Source: Gnomoniopsis sp. IMI 355080 (Eukaryota; Ascomycota; Sordariomycetes; Diaporthales; Gnomoniaceae). From it: 64,000 nt of DNA. The notes under the pieces were generated by a model, which did not search any database, had not been told where the DNA came from, and saw only the letters and a list, made by a program, of their open reading frames with translations. Of this stretch, positions 1 through 11,887 are shown in pieces. The first letter of the stretch is position 1. Every line of letters starts with the position of its first letter. Both the position numbers and the translations under genes were made by a program. The stretch lies in assembly GCA_027946555.1 (NCBI GenBank), contig JAPEVC010000079.1:1-64000 (forward strand), in the 5' to 3' direction.

Positions 1-743
1 GGTAGGGGCACCGGGGGTGGGTGGGGAGCTTTTGTTTGTTTTGCTTCATTGGGGGTTCTACGGATAGGTGGGCTTGCATAGAAGAGGTTGGTTGGCATCA
101 AGTCATGGATTGCATCTCACCGCCCAAATTTCATCCTAATCCATCCAATCCATCCTATTTGACCGTTCCCAAGTACCATTATACAAACCAGGGCATGCAC
201 TCACGCCGGTATGATCTGGGGCCAACGGAGCAGAGAAGGTAGGCAAGGTCAAATGATACAAAGTCATTCGTCTTGGGATTCCAATACCCCGAGGAGAAAA
301 TTACTGTATGCAATCTACCACATAAAAGAGCTACATATCTACCTCATCGATGCCCAAGCATGGCAAAGAAGAAAAGATTGAAAGAAGCAAAGGAACACCT
401 TGATGACAAGAGACAGACCGTCTATATACAGTCGTGGTGCTGTTGGTCCAACCTGTGCCAGCCCAGCTCGCCCAAATGCTGTGTGCACCGTGTTCCTTCA
501 TATCCATTGGGGGGCGCCCCAGGGCATTCCAACCATCCCAATTCATATATATGCCCAACGCCCAAAACACCATTTTCCCGCTTTCCCTTATGCAGAACTT
601 AAAAGGGCGTAGTTGGATTATGTTTTGCTCAAAGGAATGTAGGGCTGATTTGATTATTCCTTGAGCCACATACATCCCTTGTTGTACGCCCACACACATC
701 CCGCTTCATATAGAAGCAGAGCACCAATGCCCATTCCGTTACC
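1..743. other. left-edge non-coding stretch
   Basis: No reading frame here resembles a protein family or joins plausibly by splicing. It lies downstream of the GT90 stop codon and probably holds that gene's 3' UTR and terminator, plus flank that belongs to a gene outside the window. Confidence 0.5.
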
Positions 744-2929
744 TTACCTATCTCCAGCAGTCTGGCCCTTCAGATCCTCCGCCCAGCCCAGCTTGTGCCT
801 CCTCTCATCACCAACGCGCGCATACTCCAACAAGAGCCGCAGCGTATAGATCTGCATATCCTCCCGCCGCAAGACCTTCTCCGCCCACTCCTTGCCTGCC
901 TTCGCAATCGCCGCAGCCTCGGCATCGTGCGCCGGCCGCTCGTTCTTGTACCCCAGGAAGTATTCTATTATACCGAACCAGTCGCTGTAGCGGTTGTCCA
1001 TCGGGACAAAGTGTTTCCACGCGATGAGGCGCGAGTCGTGCCACTCGCGGTAGACTGTCGCCTTGATGGGAAGGGAAGTTGATCGCAGGAAGCCCAGGTA
1101 CCGGCCCGAGAAGGAATTGCCGTCGATGTCGGGGAGGTACTTCCAGTTGAATTGGTCCGCTAGACGAATACCCTCTTGAACGCTGAATGACGGGCTGGTG
1201 TAGTAGCACTGTCCACCCTCCTCCTCCTCCTCACACATTAGATCCACAAACGCCACATCCGCCCAGAGCGCGACCCAGTCACTCAAGGCCGTCTTGTGCG
1301 ATTCAGGTGAAACAATGTGCTGCTGAGCCGCCAGGCCGAGCTCAGGGGAGGGCAGCTCAAAGTTCTCGGGACGTTCTATCTTCTCCTCGGCGCGGGCGAT
1401 CTTGGTCGCGTTGTTCATGGCGACAAACCGATGGCGCTGAAAGGCCTTCCAGTTGGTCGGGCGATTGCGGCCGCCCGTGGCGACACCGCGCCAGACGACA
1501 CCGTCGAATTTTGTCCTCCACTCTCCGCCTGTCTCGCCGCCGCCCGTGAATCGCTCCTCCTCGTTCCAATACATGGGCGCCGGTAGGAGGATTTCATTGT
1601 TGACAGAGAGCTTGGAGCCACCGAACATGGGGAAGAGGGATTTGGTGGCTGCCACAGTCAGCGGTTCGATGAAAATGCCGTTGAGGCCTTGAATGTCGGG
1701 CTGGTGGCATACGGATGTCGCGAGGGTGTAGTTGGAGACGAAACCCTTGTACATGTGTGGCTCAGCGTAGGAGGGAGTGAAGGTGGGTGGGTGGTCCCAA
1801 TTCGTGATGACTTCTGCTTTGCGGGCTGCGCTGTCGGGTGCGCAGCCGCGCTGGACTATCTTCCAGTAGGGCTCTGCAAAAGGGTTTTGTTAGCATTGCA
1901 TGGACTGGTGTTAGCGCACACGAGCAGGGAGACTGGTCACTTACTGGTCCCTTCCCAGTCCAGTGGAGGTAGGTAAAGGTCCTTGTCCGGGCCCTGGCCA
2001 GGCTGAGGCAGCCTTTCGAATTCGTTGAGGGCGTCCTTGGGAGGAACCATGACGCGCTCCGCGTTCGCCTTATCCATGAACTCGTTCATCTTCTCCCAAG
2101 GTACCACGAGGCGCGGCTCGTCCATGGCATTCAAGGCAATATCCATGTCAGGCAGCAAGTGCTGGATGGTCTGGATCAGGCTCAGCCAGATCAGTGTCCA
2201 AAACCAGTCGCTCTCGGCGGTTGCGACGCCATTGCGGACCTTGATGGTCATCTCGTAGTCCCATGCGCCTTTGCGGATCTCATTTGGCGGGAGTGCCCAG
2301 AAGGGTTCGAGGTCGTGGTAGATCTGGTCCCAGAAGTCCTCGACCATGACGGCATTGCGATCCTGGGCGTACTTGTACCACGCGTCGAAACCGGGCGGGG
2401 GATGTCGGCCGCGGCGCTTGCGGTAGGCGGCAGCAGCTTCACTGAGAGAGTGGGATTCGTGGGAGAGAATGTCGTCGAAGCGCTTGTTGGCGGCGTCGAT
2501 GAGGTGGTCAATAGGGTGGGAGCCTTTCGAGGTAGTTTGTTTGGGCTGGTCGGAGTGGTCTTCTCCCAAGTATGGGTCTTTGGTTGACGAATCTATAATG
2601 GGCTCTTGATCGGGAGCGGCAGGCTTTGGCCTGGGCTGATTGACGTCGTGCTGCTCTTTCGCGTTGTGCTCGGAGGGGATCTCGGCGTCTTTGCCAGCAG
2701 GGCTCTGGTGGTTGACCTGGCCATTTGCGGGCGGGCTGTTGAGCTGTGATGCGGGTGACGGCGGTTGTAGGTTGGACGCCGGAGGTATAATTTGTGCGTG
2801 GTCCTGTGCAGGGTGGAAGTAGTAGAAAAAGGTGATGATTATGAAGGCGGGAACAAGGTATCGCAAGATGGCAGACGGTCGCCTTGGGGGAAAGGCTGGC
2901 GAGCGCATCTTGATGGACGCCCAGCGCAT
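744..2929 (-). CDS. GT90 / CAP10-like glycosyltransferase
   Basis: Two exons (2929-1945 and 1873-744) separated by a 71-bp intron (GTAAGT...TTTTGCAG) give about 704 residues. A short basic N-terminus and one hydrophobic segment at residues ~20-39 predict a type II Golgi membrane protein, followed by a Pro/Ser/Gln-rich stem. The catalytic part carries the family signatures YRKRRGRHPPPGFDAWY, VVWRGVATGGRNRPTNW and DIDGNSFSGRYLGFLRST. GT90 members include the Cryptococcus capsule protein Cap10 and a beta-1,2-xylosyltransferase; filamentous fungi carry many paralogues of mostly unknown acceptor. The likely role is addition of a sugar, probably xylose, to cell-surface glycans or glycolipids. An acidic Glu run followed by GG, near 1215, is a small lineage-specific insertion. 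The family call is secure; donor and acceptor are inferred from the family only. Confidence 0.93.
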
Positions 2930-4252
2930 GGGAACATGCTCGAGCGGGGAGAGGGGGCGAAGGGGCCTGCTGTGGTTGTGGATTCAAGGACGAGGATGAG
3001 GAGCAAGAAGAGATGGTCGTAGGAAGGTTTGTCACAAGAAGAGGTCGTCGCGCGTGAAGTGGAGGTCGACACAAAGCTGCCAAGAAAGGTGGTCGGTCAC
3101 AGATGGTTCGCTAGAATTATGTCGTCGTGTCCGTGCTGATCCGCGCGGGGATTTGAGTCTTGTTTGGTCCCTCAGAGCTCGGATGACAGGATGTAGTGCC
3201 GTTCGAATGCTGATTGGTGTAATGATTGACCGAGAGGAAATGGTGGAAGGAGAGTAGGAAGAAGAAAAAAAGGAATGGACAGACAACCGATCGGACCGTG
3301 CCCCAGTGTGGCTTGCAAGAGGTGGGCTGAAGTGCTGGAATTGCTGCAGTGAGACGAGGCCTGATTCTTGTCCTGATCTTCCTCTTTTTTTAGATTGGCC
3401 CGGAGAAAGCAGAAAAGAGCAGGGCACTAGCTTGCAGCGCTTGCAAGCACTCCTAGCTGCATTGCTACAAGACCCGCGGGTCAGCGCCGTGGCCGTCCCA
3501 CTAGAACGTCGGCAACGCCTGCACTGCCACCGTTAAGCTTTTGGAGGCCCTAATAAGGTTACGTACCTACCCCTGACGATCGGCAGGGCTCAACTCCGTT
3601 TTAGTTTCAGGCGCGTCTAGACTCTCTCACACACACTATCTCTCTTTATCTGAACTCCTGGGTCACCACCCTATAAGTAAGGGCTGCCTACATTGAAGTC
3701 GAGGAATACTAATACATAAATGAAACATCTTCAAGTCATCATCACATCAAGATACACAATACCTCGACAGCTATAATTCAACTGTCAAGCCACTGTCGCT
3801 GCAATTATGACATGTGGCGCTCCATTGAAATACGTTGTCTCGCATGATGCCCACTGAATCTGACCTTTGCCCACAGAAGGTATCTTGTCATGGCCATCTG
3901 ATACACTCTTCTTGATCTTCTAGAAGGACACCAAAACTAGTGCCAAGATATCTACTCCTTGCAATCCATGTATGTCAAGTCTTTCCTGTTGTGCTGAGAT
4001 CGAGTCCTTCTAGCAAGTATGTAACTTGGTAGCTATAATTATTTTATCAGTACGGGGCGCTTTGACTTGGGGAAGTGTGGTATCCTGACAGTGGATGAAG
4101 ACAGGAACAAATCACAGCTCGTTCGTTATGAGAGAGGACGTAAGTCAGTCATCATATTATAGTTAGGTACGGAACACGATAACCGCTGTTCTTAATCATT
4201 AGATGTGCGATTCCCAACCGTGCAGGTATTTACATGCAAGACTATAAATTGT
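2930..4252. other. intergenic region, GT90 promoter side
   Basis: No supported gene. The part next to 2930 is purine-rich on the plus strand, so the minus-strand GT90 leader is rich in C and T, as is common in fungal 5' UTRs. The remainder, 3540-4252, is AT-richer and holds the 3' flank of the membrane protease-like gene. Confidence 0.5.
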
Positions 4253-7174
4253 TCAAGTGAGATCTCGGCGCCACTGCGATACACGTTTATCTACCATTGA
4301 TACCAATCCACTTACCCATTCCACTAATGTCAATACTTCGGTGTGAAACCAGGAACCTACTAAGAATAATACAAGAAGAACACAAGCAACGCTACCCACG
4401 ACTATGCCACCTATCGCACCTGGTGAAATCCGTTGGTGTTCAGCGGCGGATGTTGTTGTTGCTGTAGTGGAGGAAGGTATGACCGACGTTGTCGTTGCCA
4501 GAGCCGTCACCGTTGTTGATTGCGTTACTGTAGAGTATGCAGTGACAGTAATGGAACTGCCGTCTGTCAATTTTGCGAGTTGCGCCTCGAGATTATGATT
4601 CTTCCTGACTTCGACTCCTAGAAAAGCGCCCAGGACACCTGTTGCAACGCAAAGAATGGCGATAATAGTTGTTAGGGCCGCAAAGGTCAGTTTGCTTAAA
4701 CCGCAAATAGTTCTCTTGCGTGTTGTCCAACAGTTATGGAACATCGGGCCACCGGGGACCTTGAGGCTGGGTTGCAAATTATCGAGCTGAAGTTGACTCT
4801 TCTCCTCCACAGGTTCTCTGGGGCTCTGAGAGGTTATCAAGTCACCCAGGTGTCCGGTCCTATGATCTCTGTTGGTGAAGGAAGGACGCGTGGTCGACTG
4901 GCTGTATACTCCTTTGCCTTTGTTCCCTGCCGTACCGGTTGCATCGAACGAAGCTGAGGTCATAGATGGCAGCTCCGTCGATTCCTGGACAAATCTTCCA
5001 GACATCAACGTGGTCCACACAATAGTCGGATGGCCCTTCGTTGTCTCGGTGATAACGCCGCCCGAATTTCTCAAAGCCTCGTAGACCCCTGGAGAAAACG
5101 GATCTATCCCGACAGACACTGTTAGGTACAGTATGGCTCGTCTTGTCGCTTCCGCTGCCCCCGTTGCCGCGTTTTCTTTCACCAGATCCAATAGACTATC
5201 AATTTCTCCATCGTTCCACATAGAGATCAAGTTCATCTTTAGTTCGGCCCCATGCCGCAGTAACAAACTTTGGATCATATGTCTGACGGGCTGTTCAAAG
5301 TCCTGATACAATGACAATACAGACTCAGTCACTCGAGCAAGCTGCGAGGCCCGAGATCTTGCCATTGTGGAGGGCATCAACGCTCTACAGGCATAGTGCA
5401 TAGCAAGAGGTTGAGTATCTGAAGTATCACCGTCGTTCGTGATATGATATGCGTGGGCAATGTTTGCCAGACAATCGAAAGCTGAAGGCAAGGAGGCTAC
5501 TTCTCCTGTCCTTTTCAGCTCCAATTGATCGGCAACCGTGTCAAAGGTATCTTTGAGAGGAACGAGGAATGCTGAGGTGTTGTTGCTGGCGATGACATGC
5601 CCAAATACTTCCCCGCTGCTGCGATCTACAACCCAAGACCCAGAGTCACCTTGTTGCACGGGTGTCGGTGGATGTCCCACAACAGCCGGTCGAAGTGAGA
5701 CCTAGTAATCCAATCAGTTACAAGAGGCACTCCGAGAGCGACGATTTCGAAAGGACGGCTCACCTCCCAAGCATCGATCCACTTGCCTGATGGCAAAGGA
5801 AAGGTAACAGTGCCGGGAAGCATGTGGACGGCACGACAACCACTGACGCCGGCAAGAAGCCAGACAAGACCCGGTATGGGTTTCATCGCAGGATATGTCA
5901 TGTAACTTTCCGTAGCATCATCATCCCCAGGGATTGAGTTCGGTAGAGCTAGCATGGGATCCTCGATCAGATGTAGCGCCCAATCATCACCTGCAATGCT
6001 AGGACTTTGAAATGTCACTGCCACAGCAGACCCTGAGGTACGGTCATGGGTCATCTTATTCTGCTCTCCAGGAATCTGAGGGTATTCAGCTTTAGGACCC
6101 GTAGATCCTTCGTCGATTATTAGTGCCGATTCTATGTCGTCGTCAAAGCTTGAAGCATCGAAGGACAAAGAGTTGTCAGTAGACGACTCAGCCTCTGATG
6201 AACGGCCTAGATCTTCTCCAGCATTCGGAGAATGACCCGCCGTCATTGCATAGAGCCTCCCACCGACTTTGATAACTCCCCCGATGGTGATAAGTCGTCT
6301 TCTCCCCTCATCCTCGATGATGGCAGTATGTCCACAGAGAGTGTCGCCGAGGTAGCCTATAACGCGAATGTTTGCGTTTGCCGCATTGAACCTAAGCTCT
6401 TGTAACTCATAGCAAAGACGAAGCGGCGGATGATACTGATTTCTGACTTTCCTCTTGGATAGAGCTGCATGATATCTTTGCACCTCTTCTTGACTTCGAA
6501 AGTTGGTGAAGAGAATATACGGCTCTGGGGAGCCTGCTGGGTTGGACTGGATTAAAATTCTCTTGAATGGCTTGTTACCCCCTGGTAACCCTAGATTTTT
6601 GCCTTCTTTCTTGATGAACGCCCGGAATTCTTGGAATTTTGTCTCTGCATCGTCCAGGCCTCGGAATGCTGCCACCTCGGTCTTCGTGTCGTCGCGCGGA
6701 CTGAACCATATCACACGGTCCAAAATCCGACGTATTATGCCATTCTTTATTAACAGCTTTGTCTCTTGTTGCTCTTGAGCACCAGTATCTTGCGGTAATG
6801 AGGAGTGGTCAACCATCGGCTCGCGAGATTTGATTGTCGGTTGTACTGGGGTGGTAATGGCTTGCTGTTCGGTCGCCGGAAACTTGGGCTGTGAATAAGG
6901 TCAGCGTTACTAAGACTTCTTGATGTCATTGTATTGTGGGTGGTTAACGGATCTCTCATACCTCTATCGTCTGTGTGCGCACACATGTGGAAGTAGGAGC
7001 GCATTCTCCAGTCGCGCCATTCGGTACCGGGCATGTTTGCGAACTCGCCCGCTTCGCGGGCAACGCTTGAGCTTCTAGTCGAGCTTTTAGGAGAACTAGC
7101 AAACTCGACGCATCAGAAGGCACACCCTTAATTCTTAGTCGAGGAACAGTCTCGACTTGGGTTCCTTGCTCCAT
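4253..7174 (-). CDS. membrane-anchored trypsin-fold serine protease-like protein
   Basis: Three exons (7174-6962, 6888-5764, 5701-4253) with introns of 73 and 62 bp give about 928 residues. The upstream exon was added because CTTATTCACAG at 6899-6889 is a good acceptor that keeps frame, and the exon ends GAG|GTATGA. A chymotrypsin-like triad is visible: His in AMTAGH (~290), Asp in GDDWALH (~373) and Ser in QQGDSGSW (~466). A long helical region follows. The C-terminus has TM1 (~784-810), a Ser/Thr-rich segment of about 50 residues, and TM2 (~875-897). The protease fold lacks a signal peptide, so it is probably on the cytosolic side; a hairpin topology would expose only the Ser/Thr loop. It is divergent from the gene at 7561, with 386 bp between the starts. 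Substrate and biological role are unknown. It could also be a non-proteolytic sensor that kept the fold. Confidence 0.8.
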
Positions 7175-7560
7175 TTAGATACCGAAGCCGACCTTAGTCA
7201 AGATGAAAAACAGTTCATGATGCGCCAAAGGACCTTCTCGATTCTAGTTTTGAGACTTTGTGGAATTTCAGCTCGCAGGGCACATGACCGCAGCAGTACA
7301 GGTGTGCGTAGGTGGGTGGCGGTCTAGTTGTAAGCGCTTACAGGATGGACCAATTGCGCTGCCTTGTCGACGCCATGCCATATCTACAAGAGATCTGGAC
7401 GCAGGGGACAATATGTCGTTCGTAAGCCGGGCAGAGCTGAAGCACTGCCACGTCACGGTGTCATTTGATCAGCATCCATAGCCTCGCAGCTGCCTCGTAG
7501 GCCAACCTCACGGGGGACACCTCTCTCGCTTGTTGACATGTCCATTCCCACGCCAATCAC
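7175..7560. promoter_or_regulatory. divergent promoter between protease-like gene and tail-anchored protein gene
   Basis: A 386-bp spacer between two outward-facing start codons must contain both promoters. No clear TATA box is visible. The arrangement allows co-regulation of the two membrane-protein genes, which is inferred only from geometry. Confidence 0.45.
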
Positions 7561-8860
7561 ATGGACCAGCGAAAAAATATGGAGGAGGCGCGGAGCCTCG
7601 TCAAAGAGATGTGGGGAATTGATCCGGACGAGTCTGCGGAGGTCAAATTCGATGCGTATTTTCGATTCTGTCGGGCCCAAGGATTGTACCCACCGGAGGA
7701 AGTACTTTTCATAACCGAATTCCTGAAGAGGAACGCGAACGTTCCCAAGCGTGTACTCGAAGACAGCATCGCGGGAATGCAAAGGCAATACAGAGAAGGA
7801 CGCTCAAGTGACGGAAAATACATTGGGAATATCACCGCGAGTGACGTCGAAATTCCAAAGATGCTGAAGGGAAGTGAGGATAAGATTTTTCACTCTAAAT
7901 TTGAACTAGACTCGGCTCTTGCTACAGGCGTTCGAATTATGCTGGCGACGGATCTGGCCATGAGTCCAACCTCAATTTCCAGCCATATAGTACAGACCAT
8001 TTGGGACAGTTCAAACTCTCTCAAGGATGCCTTGGAGGCTTCTCTTCCTCGTCTTCGTCATTCAGCTCCTTCAGCATCAAATCTGCCGGCAACAGGGTAT
8101 CGCAACTCACAGGTTGGGGTCCAAGCAACTAAATTACGGGCCAAGTATCTCAGCGACCATGCAAAAGTGGAAATAGTGTGGACAAGCCATCTGCCCGATC
8201 ATCTTGACTTGGATGGGAAGAAGCTTCGAATTTTCGAGCTTGCGTCATATCTTGAGCTGTCAAGGAACTTGGTGGACGAATCCCAAGAGGACCTGTCAGC
8301 CTGCTTGGAAAAGTAAATACGCAGACTCGGTCCCCTACAAGTAGCTGAGGGCTGACGATTCCAGGGGCTGCTTCACATCTCAGTTCATTACGGAGACACT
8401 CATGACATACTCGCTGCTGTTCCATCCGAAGGACCGGCAATGGTTGAAGTCCCAACTCAAGCCGCACCGAAAATGGTCTGGATGGGGCTGGCCCACAAAG
8501 ACGATCGAGTTGGACCAGAGACTTTCTGTACCCTTTGACACCACGCTGGCTATAGAGATGTACGATCAGCCGCTTGCGAACATGGATGAGCTCTACAAAC
8601 GATATCCGCACTGGGCGTCGCGCCTGCAGGCGCTATATGAGGAAGCGGAAGAGCCCACGCCCAGCTCGGCTATAGGAAAATGGGCCCAGAGGCGGCAGGC
8701 TGCCCGGCATACGTATTGGGTGACTGTGGCAGCATTCGGTCTGGCAATATTCTTTGGTATCACATCGACCGTGGTGGGAATACTTCAGCTTTGGGTTTCA
8801 TATTGTCAATGGCAGGAACCAAATGGCGGATTGGGATGTCGAGCACAGAATCCATCTTAA
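7561..8860 (+). CDS. fungal conserved protein with C-terminal membrane anchor
   Basis: Two exons (7561-8312 and 8365-8860) with a 52-bp intron (GTAAAT...GATTCCAG) give about 415 residues. The protein is mostly soluble, with an aromatic WTSHLPDHLDLD block in the middle and the sequence GCFTSQFITETL around the splice junction, where related fungal proteins carry a comparable GCLP-type block. Near the C-terminus one long hydrophobic segment (TVAAFGLAIFFGITSTVVGI) is followed by LQLWVSYCQW. This layout recurs in a large, functionally uncharacterised fungal family, which I recognise by pattern only. It is probably tail-anchored with the bulk in the cytosol. Its start is 386 bp from the divergent membrane protease-like gene. 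No catalytic motif was seen. Confidence 0.75.
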
Positions 8861-9337
8861 TTTTAGAAATGGAGCCTGGTATATGTATCATTTGCTCCTT
8901 CGACTATGAAGGGCATAGATTCAATGAATTTCACATGTTACAGTTGGTTAATGCAGATATACAGCGTTCAGCGATGGCTACGAAAGGGTATTTCGAACTT
9001 ACAGCTCACCGTGTCCCAATGCGTAGGCTTGTGGAGCCGGTTGTAAATAATGCTACCCAGCTCTATAATCCAAATCTTGACGCCATACAACATTCCGCCT
9101 GGTACAGGACTTGTCCCGAATATTTTTTTTTTTTCCAGTGGAAGCATTTGATGAGAGCTTGCCTTTTATCAACGCCTTTGTAAAGCAGGAATAGGGATAA
9201 TTTTCTCGGCCACTACTTTGACTGCAGCATTGGAATGCTCGACCCTGACTCGGTCTGCTCCTGAGGTCCGGAATGAGCATCTAATCCCTCTCCATGGGAT
9301 GAGAAGGCGTGGAGCACTTCTTTGTTCTTCAAACAGC
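8861..9337. other. short intergenic region between convergent genes
   Basis: Lies between the 3' ends of two convergent genes. It holds a poly-T tract at about 9123-9135. Short frames here do not resemble proteins. Confidence 0.45.
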
Positions 9338-10233
9338 TCAAGTCTTGCATTGCTGATCTGGGATGGCGCTAGAATGTGCATCCAGACTACTACGCGTCTC
9401 ACTGTCCTGAGTTCTACGTCTCTTTGGCATCGGCTCTATATCTTCCAGGCCCAAGTTCACGCCGCCGCCATACCTGTCTTCTTCTGATCGATGATGTTGC
9501 TTCAATAGGACAGATTTCCACTCGGGTGAGAGACCTGCAGGAATGAGTACAGGTCTTGTCCTTCCCTCGAAGTCTTGAAAAACCGGGGGATGCAACCACA
9601 GATACTCTGTCCTCGGATATCCTTCCTCCGTGACGTATGTCCTTTTATCAGCCAAAATGGGCTCTTGATTTATTACCGGAAGTTTCTTGTAATGATTCTC
9701 AGGAGGGGAACAATCAACGGGTGCTTGCTCCCGCAGTTCTATTGGGCGCAGGTGGCCAGAGCGACCAGTTGCAGTATATTTCCAGACATCCTCTGCGGGG
9801 ACCTCTCGTCTACAGGTCCCATCATCGATGAAGTGACGTGTGGGGAGAATTTCTGTATCTATTACGGGAAGCACACGATGGTATACGTCGTGGGTGTGGA
9901 TTTCGCGTGTTATTCTGTGTTCGAGCTGTGTATGTTGCAGAGGCTGGACATATTCGTGTGTGACGGCTGTTCGTAAAGTTCGAGTTGCATCAGCGTCGGA
10001 GGAGTATTTGGTTATTATGGTGCACCGTATTAGTCAGGCTTACCTGGCACGATCTTCGTTGTAAAATCGGTCTCTTCGGAATGTACAATAGGCTCTGGCT
10101 CTTCAAGCCCCGTGCAGAGCGACAATATTGTTGGCTGCAGCATCTCTGATGACCCCGGGTTGCCAGATTTTGCTGCTGATGTGTGGAGTGGCGAAGATCT
10201 TGAGAGAGTGGAAATACGACTCTGATCCATCAT
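9338..10233 (-). CDS. charged His/Glu-rich protein, paralogue of the gene at 11043
   Basis: Two exons (10233-10044 and 9966-9338) with a 77-bp intron (GTAAGC...ACGAACAG) give about 272 residues from the tandem ATG at 10233. The junction rebuilds TTKIVPAVTHEYVQPLQH, continuing into REIHTHDVYHRVLPVIDTEI and LPTRHF. This is clearly the same repeat unit as REIHQDHYQTKVQPIQDREV in the neighbouring divergent gene. The C-terminal third differs and has a basic PMPKRRRTQ stretch that could be a nuclear signal. The family is widespread in filamentous fungi, sometimes labelled simply 'allergen', with no established biochemistry. No signal peptide or TM segment. The start could lie further upstream, since the frame stays open for some codons. 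Confidence 0.72.
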
Positions 10234-11042
10234 TGAGGTTAATCGCGAGTTGAGTTGTGGTGGACAAGTAATGACTTTCGGGGGACAATGTAGACGCGCA
10301 ATATGATGCTATCGCAATGGTGCTGCCGGGCTCTAGGTAGACACCGACGAGCTGACGTTGATGTTACCAATGAATATAAGAAATCGATAGGTAATTTTCC
10401 TCCATGCAACTACTGATAAAATGTCACTGAATTATGTTCGTAGTAGAAAATGTTGTCTTGTGAGACACAAGTGCAATTTGCTTAATTTACATATTTAGTA
10501 CGTGGCTTGCTTTTGTGACATCACCTGCAAGGGCGCTTCGGAGGTCATGTCATTGAGAAGCCATCTGAACGAGGACTGGCTGACAGGATGAACTGCTCCG
10601 GAGCGATGTCACACCAGGATGCAAGTAAACATGACGTACTCATAATTGTGGACTGGAAATATCCACTTTTTCCCCAGAAGCGTCTTAGACAGGCGGTCTA
10701 GTACAGAGCCTCATCTGTGAGTCGTCACCACACCCTCATCACTTAACACCAGCGACTTGTTTCCAGCCACAGTCGCTGCACTGTAACACGCCACCGAGAA
10801 AAGCATGTGCCAATTTCGCCGAATCACGTTCATCATGAGGTCACAAGGCGACACGCCTGGGTAGACGGGCTTCGGCAGACGTCACATTGGATTGGGTAGT
10901 TCAAGTTGCTATATATATATTGCATTGGACTCGCAGATGCTCTACATCAACTATTATTCACCAACTATATTCCGAGTTTGACTTTTACAATCCTAAAACA
11001 CTAATTTGATCTTTTTTGATAAGCTACATTACATCTTTCAAC
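10234..11042. promoter_or_regulatory. divergent promoter region between the two His/Glu-rich paralogues
   Basis: An 809-bp spacer. A TATA-like run lies at 10909-10921, about 120 bp before the ATG at 11043, followed by a leader rich in A, C and T. No matching element was found for the minus-strand gene. Confidence 0.5.
10909..10921 (+). promoter_or_regulatory. TATA-like element of the gene at 11043
   Basis: The alternating run CTATATATATATT stands about 120 bp upstream of the start codon, at a normal distance for a fungal gene with a leader of about 90 nt. Confidence 0.55.
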
Positions 11043-11887
11043 ATGGATCAAGCCGAGACCGTCGTCAACGAGAACCTGTCGAAGGACGGCGAGCATGACA
11101 CCACGGTCCACCAGGTACGTACTTGAAGGCCATTCTTGCCCAAGCAAAAGTACTCTTTGTCGTGACTAAGTGACTAATCGAGAACTAGCATGCATTGCCA
11201 GCGGTCGAGCATGAGGAAGTCCAGCCGGAGGTCCGTGAGAAAGAGTATAAGGCAGTCGACCGTGAGATACACCAGGATCATTACCAAACCAAAGTCCAGC
11301 CGATTCAGGACAGAGAGGTCCTTCCTGAGCAACACCATCATGTTGAGGAAGCTTCTGAAGAGAAAGTCTTCCATCACGGCGACGACCAAGATGCTGAGGA
11401 GCGCCTTGAGGATGAAGCCGACGAGCTGGGCGTGAACGAGAACAAGCGGAAAGTGGCCCCGACACACACTACCGAGGCTGAGGGTGAGGTTATTGAGGCT
11501 GAACACATTCATCATCACATTCATGAAAACATCCAGCCAGTCATCGAGAAGGAGACCATCGAGCCTCACGTCGTGCACAAGACCAAAGCCATTCACGAGG
11601 TCCACCATGAGGCGCCAATACATCATGAGGCTACACAGCTTCCCCCGGTCACGATGGATGAGTTCAAGAAGCAGAACGGCAGGCTCGATGGGGCAGGAGA
11701 GCGAACGGACACTTTTGCTGGTGAGCCAAGGCCTGTGAAATCACGCCGTGTTGGCTCGAGTGCAGATTCGGATGAGGACGGCCCAGGGTACATTGCGCCC
11801 AGCACAAGGCAAACCGAGAGAGAAACCGAAGACAAGGATCAAGAGCCAGGATTCCTGAAAAAGATGGTGATGGGCTCCGGATTGTGA
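11043..11887 (+). CDS. His/Glu-rich 'allergen'-type fungal protein
   Basis: Two exons (11043-11114 and 11189-11887) with a 74-bp intron (GTACGT...GAACTAG) give about 256 residues. The protein is very hydrophilic, with repeated His clusters and units such as HQDHYQTKVQPIQDREVLPE and EHIHHHIHENIQPVIEKETI. The spacing suggests an ancient internal duplication. It has no signal peptide, TM segment or enzyme motif, and is probably largely disordered or amphipathic like LEA-type stress proteins, though that is inference. The C-terminus has a Ser/Asp-rich acidic patch (SSADSDEDG) and the ending FLKKMVMGSGL. It is divergently transcribed from a diverged paralogue. His clusters could bind metal; this is untested. 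Confidence 0.85.

Noticed and set aside
8680..9183. Overlapping plus-strand frame after the tail-anchored protein gene
   Set aside because: It overlaps the conserved C-terminus in another frame and reads as unstructured sequence.
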